A stretch of DNA of 64,000 nt from Mucilaginibacter polytrichastri (lineage in GTDB: Bacteria > Bacteroidota > Bacteroidia > Sphingobacteriales > Sphingobacteriaceae). How positions within the stretch are numbered: position 1 is the stretch's first letter; each line of letters starts with the position of its first letter. The notes beneath the pieces are model-generated. The model was not told the DNA's origin. It was given only the letters and a program-made list of their open reading frames with translations, and did not search any database. Shown here in pieces: positions 16,581 through 25,232 of this stretch. The translations under genes and the position numbers were made by a program. The stretch lies in assembly GCF_001911425.1 (NCBI RefSeq), contig NZ_MPPL01000001.1, positions 1,753,172 through 1,817,171 of the forward strand. Direction: 5' to 3'.

Positions 16581-17197
16581 GGCTTTCCAATTGTTGCATC
16601 CCCATTTTCCAGTATCTGCCATTGCTGGATCATAAAGCCATGCGGGTTATTGTCCGTCTGCATACCGCTATCATCGATCACACCTTTGGTGACCAGCTTG
16701 CGCAGCACCGTATTACTTTCCCGGATCAGTTTTTCCGTGGCATAGCAGGTAAAAGCATACGGATGCCGGTTAATATCCAGCGATATGCTGTCTACTTCCA
16801 CTTCCTGGGCCACATTGGCTGATATCATCCGGTTATAATAACCAGATTCGACCAGGTTGTCATATTGCCGCTTAGCTGAACCGTCAGCCAGGTACAATGC
16901 CTTACCGATGCGCTTTTTGATTTCCTTATCATCCGGGCTTTGATCAAAAAAGTAATGGTGAAAGTCCTTGATGTGATCGCGCAGCTCCACCGGTAAATTC
17001 GCCTTACGTGTTGAAGCGAACGCTTCCAGCACCTTACCGTTATACAGGATATGCACCCGTCCCTGTGCTTCCGTTACCGCCTTATAAGTAAAGAATGACC
17101 AAAAGCAACAGATCAGCACATTGGCAGCGATCAACACGATACTGAACTTTTTGATATGCTGAAAAGCCGTATCAATATTTCTGAGTTGTTTAAACAT
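16577..17197 (-). CDS. traK: conjugative transposon protein TraK
   Basis: 206 residues: an N-terminal cytoplasmic helix (FKQLRNIDTAFQHIKKFSIV), one membrane span (VLIAANVLICCFWSFFTYKA) and a periplasmic domain with GRVHILYNGKVLEAFASTRK, a pattern typical of TraK/VirB8-like subunits. It is followed by traL with a 4-bp overlap and is preceded by traJ, 51 bases away. Confidence 0.9.
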   Translation of the reverse strand: MFKQLRNIDTAFQHIKKFSIVLIAANVLICCFWSFFTYKAVTEAQGRVHILYNGKVLEAFASTRKANLPVELRDHIKDFHHYFFDQSPDDKEIKKRIGKALYLADGSAKRQYDNLVESGYYNRMISANVAQEVEVDSISLDINRHPYAFTCYATEKLIRESNTVLRKLVTKGVIDDSGMQTDNNPHGFMIQQWQILENGDATIGKP

Positions 17198-17199
17198 AG

Positions 17200-17235
17200 G
17201 CCCCCTAACCCCCTAAAGGGGAATTAAATGGTTAA
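17200..17235. repeat. CCCC...GGGG spacer hairpin between traJ and traK
   Basis: The gap holds CCCCCTAACCCCCTAAAGGGG (17201-17221), which folds as CCCC-TAAA-GGGG and is followed by AATTAAATGGTTAATAA. The same layout (palindromic C-run/G-run then AATTTAAAATGGTTAATAA) occurs between traF and traE, where the IS1595 element has jumped in. These look like short dispersed spacer hairpins, possibly for mRNA processing within the operon. Confidence 0.5.
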
Positions 17236-17248
17236 TAAATCTGTTAGT

Positions 17249-18433
17249 TTATGACTTGCCCGAAAGCTTGTCTTTGAAATAATCCTGGTTCGTCGCATTG
17301 TCGGCCATGCTGTTACTGACGTTTTCGCGGCCATTACCCAGCGCATCAGCCGCCATACCACCACCGCTTCTGACCGTAGACGAAATGGTACTGCCACCGC
17401 CCATCACCAACGTGTTCACCTTTTGCAGCATCCCATTACCGCCACCGGCATGAACGATATAATTAGCGACACTCGGCACCGTAAAGTAGCCTACAATACC
17501 AATGACCATAAATATGAGGTAAGCCGTATCGGCTGTACTGAAGAAAGTATCACCCTGCTGGCCGATCTGCGAAATGTCGATCTTGAGCATATTCTCCTGT
17601 ATCTTCCCCAGGATCGCCCCGAAGATATTCGCCACCGGCAACCACATAAAGATATTGACATAGCGGGCCAGCCAAACCGTCAGCGTATGCTGGAAACCAT
17701 CATAAACCGCGAAACCAAAAACCAAAGGGCCGAGTATCGTCAGTACCAACAAATGGAATGTCCGTATCGTATTGATACAAAGCGCAGCCGCAGCAAATAA
17801 CACCTGTAATACCTCGCTCATCCATTCCTTGATCGAATTGCGGAAGTTGTAGGAATTCTTATCCATCCAAAACTTCACATCGTTACCCACACCCTCGAAC
17901 ATGCCTTCTTTTTCCCGGTCAGGGTCTTTTGGATGCGTGTACTTATACCACTTATCCGAATCCCCATTGCCGCTTTCACCTACATACATTTGCCATTGCT
18001 TACTTTGCTTAACCGCTTCTTCCTTTTGCTTTAACAGCGCAGTGATCGCATCATCTGAATTCTTGACCATCGCCGATGTGGCAACAACCGTCGGTTGCAG
18101 CACCCCGTTCATCACCGGGATGACTACCGTATCAAACATCATGATCGCCAGGCCAATTGTAAAAGGGCGTAACAAGGGATAAAAATCCACCGGCTCCCCG
18201 TTGGCGATATGCCGCCAGACACGCGAAGCGATATACCATAAGGCCCCAAAGCCAGCCAGGCTTTGCGCCACGCCAATAAGCTTACCGCAAAGCGGTAGCA
18301 TTTGCTGGTACACGTTATCCAACACCGGCTGCATACCGGAGATAGAACCGGCTAAACCCTCGGCATGGGAAATAAAAGGAAAAAGCATAGCCAGTACCGC
18401 GAAAAACGCGGTCAATAAAATTGTCTTTTTCAT
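17249..18433 (-). CDS. traJ: conjugative transposon protein TraJ (VirB6-like)
   Basis: 394 residues: a signal-like N-terminus (KKTILLTAFFAVLAMLFPFI), then several hydrophobic segments (GFGALWYIASRVWRHI, LLRPFTIGLAIMMFDTVVIP, LFAAAALCINTIRTFHLLVL, TAYLIFMVIGIVGYFTVPSV). The C-terminus is Gly/Ser-rich. Polytopic membrane protein placement and the PVDFYPLLRPF region are typical of Bacteroidota TraJ, which forms part of the inner-membrane platform of the transfer machine. Confidence 0.9.
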   Translation of the reverse strand: MKKTILLTAFFAVLAMLFPFISHAEGLAGSISGMQPVLDNVYQQMLPLCGKLIGVAQSLAGFGALWYIASRVWRHIANGEPVDFYPLLRPFTIGLAIMMFDTVVIPVMNGVLQPTVVATSAMVKNSDDAITALLKQKEEAVKQSKQWQMYVGESGNGDSDKWYKYTHPKDPDREKEGMFEGVGNDVKFWMDKNSYNFRNSIKEWMSEVLQVLFAAAALCINTIRTFHLLVLTILGPLVFGFAVYDGFQHTLTVWLARYVNIFMWLPVANIFGAILGKIQENMLKIDISQIGQQGDTFFSTADTAYLIFMVIGIVGYFTVPSVANYIVHAGGGNGMLQKVNTLVMGGGSTISSTVRSGGGMAADALGNGRENVSNSMADNATNQDYFKDKLSGKS

Positions 18434-18437
18434 AAAC

Positions 18438-19073
18438 TTATTTGATTAAATAATAATTAGCCGTGCCCGAAATATCCGCCTTTTCCTTGCGCCGCTGAAT
18501 ATTCAGGATACTTGTCTGCCGGTTAAACGACCGCAGAAACACCAGCTTATCCTGCGTATCGGATGCCAAATGGTCAATAGCCCTCAACCGCTCATCATCA
18601 CTCATTCGTAATTTATTGGCGGTGATCACCGCGGCCAACTGATCCAGGTTGTCCAAGCTTTGCTTCAATAACGTTCCATACACCTTACTCAAATAACCCA
18701 ACTCTGAAGCGTTAAAATTCCCACCGGCATTGAACCGGGCATAAGCAGACTTGTATTCCGAAACGATACTGGACTGATCATCGATCATATCTACGATCCG
18801 GTAGTACTTGCGCACTTCCGGGCTAACCAGCATCAGGCCGTCAATAAAAGTCTCATGCAAACTGAAATTACCCTGCGCAATATTCTTCACCGAATTATAA
18901 CCCGTCGAAAGAATCGTATAACCCTTTTTCATATCGGACAGGATCGCTTTGAACTGTGCCAGCTTCTCCACGTTTAGTAATAATTGCTGGATCTCATCCG
19001 ACTGCGCTTTAGCCAGTAGGGGACTGAATAAAAAGCAAACAGCCCCTAATAACAACACTTTAATTGCCTTCAT
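18438..19073 (-). CDS. transfer-operon paralogue 3 (TraI-like secreted helical protein)
   Basis: 211 residues with a cleavable signal (KVLLLGAVCFLFSPLLAKA). The mature part is helical and closely related to the two genes before it: YTILSTGYNSVKNIAQGNFS, LDQLAAVITANKLRMSDDER and SFNRQTSILNIQRRKEKADI match the same places in the neighbours. The start overlaps the preceding gene's stop by 14 bases. Helical secreted proteins at this place of the operon have a VirB5-like appearance, but a role is not proven. Confidence 0.7.
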   Translation of the reverse strand: MKAIKVLLLGAVCFLFSPLLAKAQSDEIQQLLLNVEKLAQFKAILSDMKKGYTILSTGYNSVKNIAQGNFSLHETFIDGLMLVSPEVRKYYRIVDMIDDQSSIVSEYKSAYARFNAGGNFNASELGYLSKVYGTLLKQSLDNLDQLAAVITANKLRMSDDERLRAIDHLASDTQDKLVFLRSFNRQTSILNIQRRKEKADISGTANYYLIK

Positions 19074-19749
19074 AATACCTCCTTAGATTTTTAATGGATC
19101 GCTGTTCCAAACCCATCTGACCAGCCATCAGTGCTACCTCCGTACAAAAAGCTTGCGTAAAGGCCGCCTTATCCAGCGTACTCTCATAAACTTTAGCCAA
19201 ACGTTCCAGCCGTTCATCATCCGTCATCTGTACTTTACCCGCCGTTATCACCAGTGCCAGTTCATCCAGGTCTTTGTTCCAGCCACCAATTACCAATTGC
19301 TTAACCTCGTTTACATAAGCCTGGTTATCCGCAGACAAGGGCGAAGCATCCAACACCTTAAAACGATCCATGATCTCCGCATCCGCACACAAAATAGCCG
19401 CCACCCGTTTATCATCCCGGATCACCGGGTTAACCTGTTTTAAGGAATTGATATAAGCCGTATGCAAACCGAACTCGCCATTGGTAATATTCCTGACCGT
19501 ACCCAAACCTGACTTCACGATATCATACCCTTTGGATAAATAGCCCGTGTAGATCTGCAAAGCCGCGATCTGTTGCAGCAAATACTTTTTCTGCGTGCTT
19601 TTTTGGTTCCACCATTCGGCGAACGTCTGCGCCTGGACCGGCACACAAAGACCACAAACCAAAGTTGTAAGCACCGTAAAAGCCAATAAACGCCTGGAAC
19701 CCAAACGAACTACAGCCGCTTGTTTCCGCATTAAACTAATGGATTCCAT
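19060..19749 (-). CDS. transfer-operon paralogue 2 (TraI-like secreted helical protein)
   Basis: 229 residues with a signal-like N-terminus (LLAFTVLTTLVCGLCVPVQA). It shares the core of its two neighbours: YLSKGYDIVKSGLGTVRNIT, LDELALVITAGKVQMTDDER and LEQRSIKNLRRYYEG at the end. The start overlaps the upstream paralogue by 14 bases, so the three are translated as a coupled set. It is more diverged than the third copy. Function presumed structural in the transfer apparatus. Confidence 0.7.
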   Translation of the reverse strand: MESISLMRKQAAVVRLGSRRLLAFTVLTTLVCGLCVPVQAQTFAEWWNQKSTQKKYLLQQIAALQIYTGYLSKGYDIVKSGLGTVRNITNGEFGLHTAYINSLKQVNPVIRDDKRVAAILCADAEIMDRFKVLDASPLSADNQAYVNEVKQLVIGGWNKDLDELALVITAGKVQMTDDERLERLAKVYESTLDKAAFTQAFCTEVALMAGQMGLEQRSIKNLRRYYEGN

Positions 19750-20440
19750 AAACCTCCTTCAAAGTTTTAACCTCCAATTGTGATTTTGACCGCTGGATGC
19801 TCAGCGTAATATTCTGCTGGTTGAATTGCCGCAAGTCCGAATAGTTGTCATCCATCCGCGCCGCCGCCGCATCGATCAGCTCCAGCCGCTTCGCATCGCT
19901 CATCTGCGTTTTAAAGGAATTGGTCACGATAAAGATCTGATCCAGGTTCTTGATACTGGCTTCCAGTATCCCCTTATAAACCTCTTGCATGTGCGCCAGT
20001 TCATCCGCCGTGAAATGCTTATCCTTATTAAACAGCGCCGTTGCCCACTGGTATTCCTTCACGATCCCCGTTTGGGATTCTGTCAGGTCTTTGATGCGCT
20101 GGTAAGTCGCGATCATCGCCTTGACCTTCACCAACTCCTCATAATAACCCGCGTAAAGCTTACGCTGCTTCTCCGTCCAGTCCGATATTTCATCCAGCTT
20201 GAATTTGGATAACTGGTTTTCCACCACTTTCTGCGCGTTTTGCAGCCAGATCGTATTATTCTGTAAGCGCTGCACCTTCAGGTCAATCGCCTTGATCACT
20301 TTTTTGATCGCCGCTTTAATAACTTCCGCGATAACGAACTGGGCATTTGCCCCGGAGGGCAAAGCAACCAGTACCGTCGTCGCGCTCAGCGGCAGGACAA
20401 CCATATAGGTCCTCATATATTTCTTTAGTTTTCGTATCAT
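19736..20440 (-). CDS. traI: conjugal transfer protein TraI-like (paralogue 1)
   Basis: 234 residues. Residues 14-35 form a signal segment (VVLPLSATTVLVALPSGANA) with AQF after the Ala; the mature chain is helical (KVQRLQNNTIWLQNAQKVVE). The core NLDQIFIVTNSFKTQMSDAK and the end of NITLSIQRSKSQLEVKTLKE align with the next two genes. It lies between the lipoprotein gene and the second paralogue, the TraI position of Bacteroidota transfer operons; TraI here is not the relaxase of F plasmids. Confidence 0.7.
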   Translation of the reverse strand: MIRKLKKYMRTYMVVLPLSATTVLVALPSGANAQFVIAEVIKAAIKKVIKAIDLKVQRLQNNTIWLQNAQKVVENQLSKFKLDEISDWTEKQRKLYAGYYEELVKVKAMIATYQRIKDLTESQTGIVKEYQWATALFNKDKHFTADELAHMQEVYKGILEASIKNLDQIFIVTNSFKTQMSDAKRLELIDAAAARMDDNYSDLRQFNQQNITLSIQRSKSQLEVKTLKEVYGIH

Positions 20441-20446
20441 AATCTG

Positions 20447-20830
20447 TTAATTCGTTCGCCGGTAACGGCTGTTCTCCAATAGTAATTCAGCACCCGAAAA
20501 GGAGATCACCAAACCCTTACGGGTCTCCAAAACCTTTTTCTGCGCATCATACACCGCTTTCCATTCTTCGGTCTCATAGCGGCGATGGCCGGGCTTGCCT
20601 GATTCATTCAGTACATTATACCCCGTCTTCCGGTGGATCAAAAAGGAATCATCATCGCCTTGCGCAATCACCAGGGTATCATCCGCAATACTGAATTCAC
20701 CCACCGCATGGTTCACATAAGTCCCGGCAAACCCGGCCGCAGGCCCATGACAAGCCGATGATAAAAGGCCCATCAGCACACAGGCGATCATCGCCAAAAC
20801 CGTTTTCTTTAATTCAATTGAATTTTCCAT
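20447..20830 (-). CDS. small transfer-operon lipoprotein
   Basis: 127 residues from the ATG at 20830 (an in-frame GTG lies two codons earlier). Signal peptide with lipobox: IACVLMGLLSSACHG, Cys followed by HG. The mature part is a small beta-rich domain (VGEFSIADDTLVIAQGDDDS, RYETEEWKAVYDAQKK). It lies between traG and the TraI-like gene, a place where Bacteroidota operons commonly carry a small lipoprotein. Probably membrane-anchored part of the transfer channel; family not identified. Confidence 0.65.
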   Translation of the reverse strand: MENSIELKKTVLAMIACVLMGLLSSACHGPAAGFAGTYVNHAVGEFSIADDTLVIAQGDDDSFLIHRKTGYNVLNESGKPGHRRYETEEWKAVYDAQKKVLETRKGLVISFSGAELLLENSRYRRTN

Positions 20831-20884
20831 AATCACTAAATTTTAATGGTTTATAAATCTTAAATGCACAGATCATCATACAGC

Positions 20885-23356
20885 TTACAATTCACATAAG
20901 CCATGCTGGATATCAGCGGCAAGAGCGGCGATCCCCTTGCGGATATCGCCGTACCGCGCAGCGTATTCCTGAACTTTCATCTTCTCTTTTTCCTCGGTCG
21001 TATAAGCGAGATATTCCATCAAGCTTACCTCGGTGCGGTAGACTTTCGAGTTTTGGTTACCCAATGAAATGAAGACCTCCTTGTATTTTTTCGTGGGATC
21101 ATTGGCCTTGTTCATCGAAAGGATCTGCGCTTTCTCCTTATCGTTCAAACCTAACAGCGCCTGTATCTCATCGAACTTGTTCTGGTATTTACTCTGATCC
21201 AGCAGGATCTTACAATCCGCATTACCGACAATCGCCTTTTTGACAATGGCCGATGATAACATATCCTCAATTTCCTGGGTAACTACAATGGCCTCCCCAA
21301 AAAACTTACGCACTGTCTTAAAAAGGTACTGGATATACATGCCCATGCTTTCCTTAGCAATGGACTTCCAAACCTCTTCCAACAGCAAGACCTTGCGGAT
21401 GCCTTTTAGCTTGCGCATCTTACTGATAAACAGCTCCATAATAATGATCGTTATCACCGGAAATAAGATCGGATGGTCTTTACACTTATCGATCTCGAAG
21501 ATCACCAGGCGCTGGTTCAGCAGGTCCAAATTCTCCGTCGCGTTCAGTAAATAATCAAACTCACCGCCTTTGTAATAAGGATTCAGCACATACAGGAAAT
21601 TGTCCACGTTGAAGTTGCTCGGCTGCACCTTACCATCGGCCAGCACCTGTAAGTATTCCTGCATCAGGAAATCATAAAAGGAATTAAAACAAGGGAATAT
21701 GGAAGGATTCGCAGCCAGATGCTCATAATACAAGGTCAGGGCATTGGAGATCGCCACATATTCCGACCTGGTAAACTGCTCATCATCTTTCTTCCAAAGC
21801 GTAATCAGCAAAGTTTTAATACTTTCCTTTTTCTCCGTGTCCAGCACATCATCCGGCCCGATATAGAAAGGGTTAAAACGGATCGGGTTATCTTCCGAAT
21901 AGGTAAAGTAGTAGCCGTCCACCAGATCGCAGAGCCCCTTATAACTGTGGCCCACATCTACGATCACCTGGTGGGCACCCTGCTCGTAATAAGAGCGTAC
22001 CATGTGGTTCGTAAAGAAAGATTTACCCGAACCCGAAGGCCCGATAATGAACTTATTCCGGTTGGTTGTCCAGCCCAGTTTCATCGGCTCATCCGATATA
22101 TCAACATGCAGCGGGAAACCCGAAGTGCGGTCACCCAGACGGATGCCGAAAGGCGAAATGGAAGACCGGTAATTCGTTTCCATATTAAAGAAACAAGCCG
22201 CCTGCTCCGCGAACGTATCAAACGTATCGTTCATCGGGAAGTCCGCCGCATTACCCGGCATACCCGCGAACCAGATCTGCGCCGCGCCATCCGTTTCCTG
22301 TTTACACACCGCATCCATCGCCGCCATCGCGGAACCGACCTTATTCTTCAGCTCGGCCAGTTCCGAAACTTCATCCGACCAGGTCAGCACATTAAAATGC
22401 GCCTTGATCGGCAAACGCTGCTGGCTGATCGCTTCATTCAGGAAATCGTTACAGGCATCCCGGCTGATCGCATTTTCACGGGAATAAGCTGATAAGGATT
22501 GCAAGCGCAATTTCTTTGCTTCCAGCGCTTTGATCGTCTTCTGCGCATCCCCAATAAAGATATACTGATTATAGATATGGTTACAATCCAAAAACTGGCC
22601 AATAGGCGAAGCAAAACCAATGCTGTACTTCGTTTTATCCGTCGAATACTTATCATAATTGATCCGGCTGCCACATAATGCCGGTAAGTCAGCCGCATCG
22701 GACAAAGTATAGAGTTCACAATGCTTATCGCCAACCCGCAGTTCATCCTTAATATGAATATCCCGGATCACGCCGCCCTGGCCCGGCCCTAATAAAAAGG
22801 TATATTTTTCAATGATGCCCGGCTTAACCGCCGTACCCGCTAAATCATCATCAGTCAAGCGAACAAGCGAAACAAAGCCACCATCCGATAATACCCGCTC
22901 AAACTGCCCGCAGGCAGACTTAAAAGCCGCCAAACGCTTTTCATCCCGAACCTCCACCGGGGCAATGGATTTCCGCAGGATATTGGCATAAGAAGAAGTG
23001 GACAGCTTCCGGTTCACCGGCTTCAGCGTAATAAACAAATAACACCCGTGGTCCAGGTAAGGCCGTTCATTAAAGAACCGCTCCGAAGCCATAGCCAACA
23101 CATTGCCGCCCGCCTTCACAAAATCTCCCTTAACCTTAGCCTTCGTGTACCAATCCGCCTTATGCACTATCGTATCCGGTAATAACAAACGCATCGCCTT
23201 TACCCAGGATTGATGCTGCGCCTCAAAGTTCTGCGCTGATAGCGTGCCCGTTTCCGGCAAAGACAAACGCCAAGCATACGTAAAATCACCGTTCATGGAG
23301 ATCATCGCGTTACCCTCCACTTTCCAGACCGGCATGATCTTTTCAATACTGATCAT
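20885..23356 (-). CDS. traG: TraG-family conjugation ATPase (VirB4-like)
   Basis: 823 residues. Walker A GPSGSGKSFF near residues 437-446, Walker B VLLLEEVW near 656-664, and the motif QEIEDMLSSAIVKKAI following. The N-terminal half contains conserved TraG blocks such as WYTKAKVKGDF and RSSISPFGIRLGDRTSGFPL. It powers assembly of the transfer apparatus at the cytoplasmic face of the inner membrane. The start overlaps the traF stop by four bases (ATGA). No internal stop. Confidence 0.95.
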   Translation of the reverse strand: MISIEKIMPVWKVEGNAMISMNGDFTYAWRLSLPETGTLSAQNFEAQHQSWVKAMRLLLPDTIVHKADWYTKAKVKGDFVKAGGNVLAMASERFFNERPYLDHGCYLFITLKPVNRKLSTSSYANILRKSIAPVEVRDEKRLAAFKSACGQFERVLSDGGFVSLVRLTDDDLAGTAVKPGIIEKYTFLLGPGQGGVIRDIHIKDELRVGDKHCELYTLSDAADLPALCGSRINYDKYSTDKTKYSIGFASPIGQFLDCNHIYNQYIFIGDAQKTIKALEAKKLRLQSLSAYSRENAISRDACNDFLNEAISQQRLPIKAHFNVLTWSDEVSELAELKNKVGSAMAAMDAVCKQETDGAAQIWFAGMPGNAADFPMNDTFDTFAEQAACFFNMETNYRSSISPFGIRLGDRTSGFPLHVDISDEPMKLGWTTNRNKFIIGPSGSGKSFFTNHMVRSYYEQGAHQVIVDVGHSYKGLCDLVDGYYFTYSEDNPIRFNPFYIGPDDVLDTEKKESIKTLLITLWKKDDEQFTRSEYVAISNALTLYYEHLAANPSIFPCFNSFYDFLMQEYLQVLADGKVQPSNFNVDNFLYVLNPYYKGGEFDYLLNATENLDLLNQRLVIFEIDKCKDHPILFPVITIIIMELFISKMRKLKGIRKVLLLEEVWKSIAKESMGMYIQYLFKTVRKFFGEAIVVTQEIEDMLSSAIVKKAIVGNADCKILLDQSKYQNKFDEIQALLGLNDKEKAQILSMNKANDPTKKYKEVFISLGNQNSKVYRTEVSLMEYLAYTTEEKEKMKVQEYAARYGDIRKGIAALAADIQHGLCEL

Positions 23357-23700
23357 ACGACCTGCCTTTCCGCATTGCCCGGCATTACCCGCAATCCCGT
23401 AAACACCCGCCTTGACCGAAACTTCACATAATCGGGTAACTCGCGTTTCGCCAGATACTTACTCAAACCATGCACCCCAAAACGTTTGGATAAGCGGAAC
23501 ACCGAAAAGAACAGGCTACTGCCCAAAGCAAATACCAGCGGCATGATCACCATTAACCCAGCACCTAACAGGTATAAAGCAATGAAAGTCAATAACAGCA
23601 CCACCAGCCCAATAGCCAGCCAGGCAATATAGTGCCCTCGTAAACCCCGGAACTCAATCGGCTTATTAATACCCTTATTTATCTGATATATGGAACTCAT
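23353..23700 (-). CDS. traF: conjugal transfer protein TraF (DUF4133)
   Basis: 115 residues with NKGINKPIEFRGLRGHYIAW at the start, then two membrane spans (IAWLAIGLVVLLLTFIALYL and LMVIMPLVFALGSSLFFSVF) and a cytoplasmic tail YLAKRELPDYVKFRSRRVF. This is the DUF4133 TraF family, a VirB3-like subunit coupled to the VirB4-like ATPase. The IS1595 insertion lies just upstream, between this gene and traE, and may cut the operon mRNA or give traF a new promoter. Confidence 0.9.
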   Translation of the reverse strand: MSSIYQINKGINKPIEFRGLRGHYIAWLAIGLVVLLLTFIALYLLGAGLMVIMPLVFALGSSLFFSVFRLSKRFGVHGLSKYLAKRELPDYVKFRSRRVFTGLRVMPGNAERQVV

Positions 23701-23727
23701 ACGCCCCTCCTAAATCCTCCCCCGAAG

Positions 23728-24691
23728 AGTAATAGCCTATGAAAAGACAGGATAAAAAGTTATCTTTATGATAATGAATATAATAGAAGTGCTTGCAAGG
23801 TATTTTGAACAGGACACCTGCATTGAACATTTGGAAAGCATTAGATGGCAAGGGGCGCCGCAATGCCCTTATTGTAAGAGCAAACAAAGTACAAAACGAA
23901 AAGAAACATCGCGTTATCAGTGTAATGGCTGTAATAAGAGCTATAGCGTTTTGGTTGGGACTATTTTTGAAGCCACTAAATTGCCCCTGCCCAAATGGTT
24001 CCTGGCAATAACGCTTATTCTGAATGCAAAGAAGGGATTATCTTCTTTGCAATTAGGGCGTGATATAGATGTTAACCGTAACACCGCATGGTATTTGCAA
24101 ATGCGCATCCGCAAGGCGATGCAGGAGGGAGAAGATCAGGATCTGTTTACTGGTATCGTGGAGATAGATGAGACGTATATCGGTGGTAAGAAAGCGAACC
24201 ATTCAAAGAAAAAGCGTCAGGAAAGACGCGATAATGGATTGCAGATCACAGGAATGCAGGATAAACAAGCTGTTCTCGGTATGCTGGAGCGTTCGGGTCG
24301 GATAAAACTCCAGGTACTTGACAAGGCGCAAGGAAAAACGATCAAGCCTGTTATTGAGCAAACAGTAAGCAAGGATGCAAGTCTGGTCACTGACGGCTTT
24401 GGCGGCTACGCGGGCTTAGGTAAACAATACAAAGAACACCAGATACTTAATAAGGAGAAGGAGGAATATACAAGAGGTAAGTACCATACTAATACGATAG
24501 AAGGCTTTTGGACGCTACTCAAACGAGGCGTTTATGGACAATACCACAAAGTATCTGTAAAGCACCTCCAAGCCTATCTAAATGAGTTCACCTTTAAATA
24601 TAATCATAGGGATAACAAATCAATATTTGATACACTAATTAACAAATGCGCCTTACAAAACAATACTCCTGTCTTTTCATAGGCTATTACT
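23728..24691 (+). mobile_element. IS1595-family insertion sequence, complete, with 8-bp target duplication
   Basis: 964 bases bounded by perfect 25-base terminal inverted repeats: left AGTAATAGCCTATGAAAAGA plus CAGGA at 23728-23752, right its reverse complement ending at 24691. Both outer flanks carry the octamer CCCCGAAG (23720-23727 and 24692-24699), a perfect 8-bp target duplication as expected for this family. Removing the element restores a palindromic spacer TCCTCCCC-CGAAG-GGGAGGA between traF and traE. It looks recent and intact. Confidence 0.95.
23768..24682 (+). CDS. IS1595-family transposase (ISXO2-like DDE domain)
   Basis: 304 residues. N-terminal zinc ribbon (CPYCKSKQSTKRKETSRYQC then NGC), then the ISXO2-like catalytic domain with VEIDETYIGGKK, DASLVTDGFGGYAGLGK and HTNTIEGFWTLLKRGVYGQY, carrying the acidic/Asn residues expected of this group (D in DET, D in TDG, E in IEG). 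The coding strand is opposite to the transfer operon. A second ATG (23774) two codons later is possible. It should be active, given intact ends and reading frame. Confidence 0.95.
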   Translation: MIMNIIEVLARYFEQDTCIEHLESIRWQGAPQCPYCKSKQSTKRKETSRYQCNGCNKSYSVLVGTIFEATKLPLPKWFLAITLILNAKKGLSSLQLGRDIDVNRNTAWYLQMRIRKAMQEGEDQDLFTGIVEIDETYIGGKKANHSKKKRQERRDNGLQITGMQDKQAVLGMLERSGRIKLQVLDKAQGKTIKPVIEQTVSKDASLVTDGFGGYAGLGKQYKEHQILNKEKEEYTRGKYHTNTIEGFWTLLKRGVYGQYHKVSVKHLQAYLNEFTFKYNHRDNKSIFDTLINKCALQNNTPVFS

Positions 24692-24760
24692 CCCCGAAGG
24701 GGAGGACTTTAATTTAAAATGGTTAATAATTAAACTTTTGCAACAGCCACCTAAGGCAAC

Positions 24761-25120
24761 TTAAATACCGAAGAATGATTTAAGCACCGTTGCCACCACT
24801 ACCAAAAAGATACAGGAACCAAACCATGCCGCTGCCACCTTAGAGGTATCTGGTTCCCCAGCATTCCATTTATTAAATACTTTGATCGCACCTATCAGGC
24901 CCACAACCGCACCGATGGCATACATCAGGTTACAACCTGAATCGAAATAACCTTTGACCTTATTAGTCGCCTCGTTGATCCCGGCCGCGCCATCCTGTGC
25001 AAACAGACTGAAATTGCACAGCATGTTGAACACCAATAGTGTAAAGGACAGCAGCCAGCACCTGGCCCAAATTTGTTTCTTAGCACAACCGCTAATCGCA
25101 TGATTACATAATTTTTTCAT
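24761..25120 (-). CDS. traE: conjugal transfer protein TraE (DUF4134)
   Basis: 119 residues from the ATG at 25120 (a longer frame begins 54 bases upstream, but the signal peptide fits this start). Signal-like segment LLSFTLLVFNMLCNFSLFAQ, then AGINEATNKVKGYFDSGCNL and two membrane spans (NLMYAIGAVVGLIGAIKVF and AAAWFGSCIFLVVVATVLK). This is the DUF4134/TraE family, small two-span proteins with a VirB2 pilin-like look. The IS1595 element lies between it and traF. Confidence 0.9.
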   Translation of the reverse strand: MKKLCNHAISGCAKKQIWARCWLLSFTLLVFNMLCNFSLFAQDGAAGINEATNKVKGYFDSGCNLMYAIGAVVGLIGAIKVFNKWNAGEPDTSKVAAAWFGSCIFLVVVATVLKSFFGI

Positions 25121-25232
25121 CAGCATTAATTTTGTTTTCGTTTTCCCTGAAAGCAGCGTTATGAGGCTGCACACCCATCGGAAAGGAATCAGAAATCAAA
25201 ACTTAATACCCAATCAAATCAGCATCAATCCA

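Noticed and set aside
24700..24760. Terminator-like hairpin between traE and the IS right end
   Set aside because: The CCCC...GGGG hairpin only exists when the IS is removed; in the present sequence its halves are 960 bases apart.
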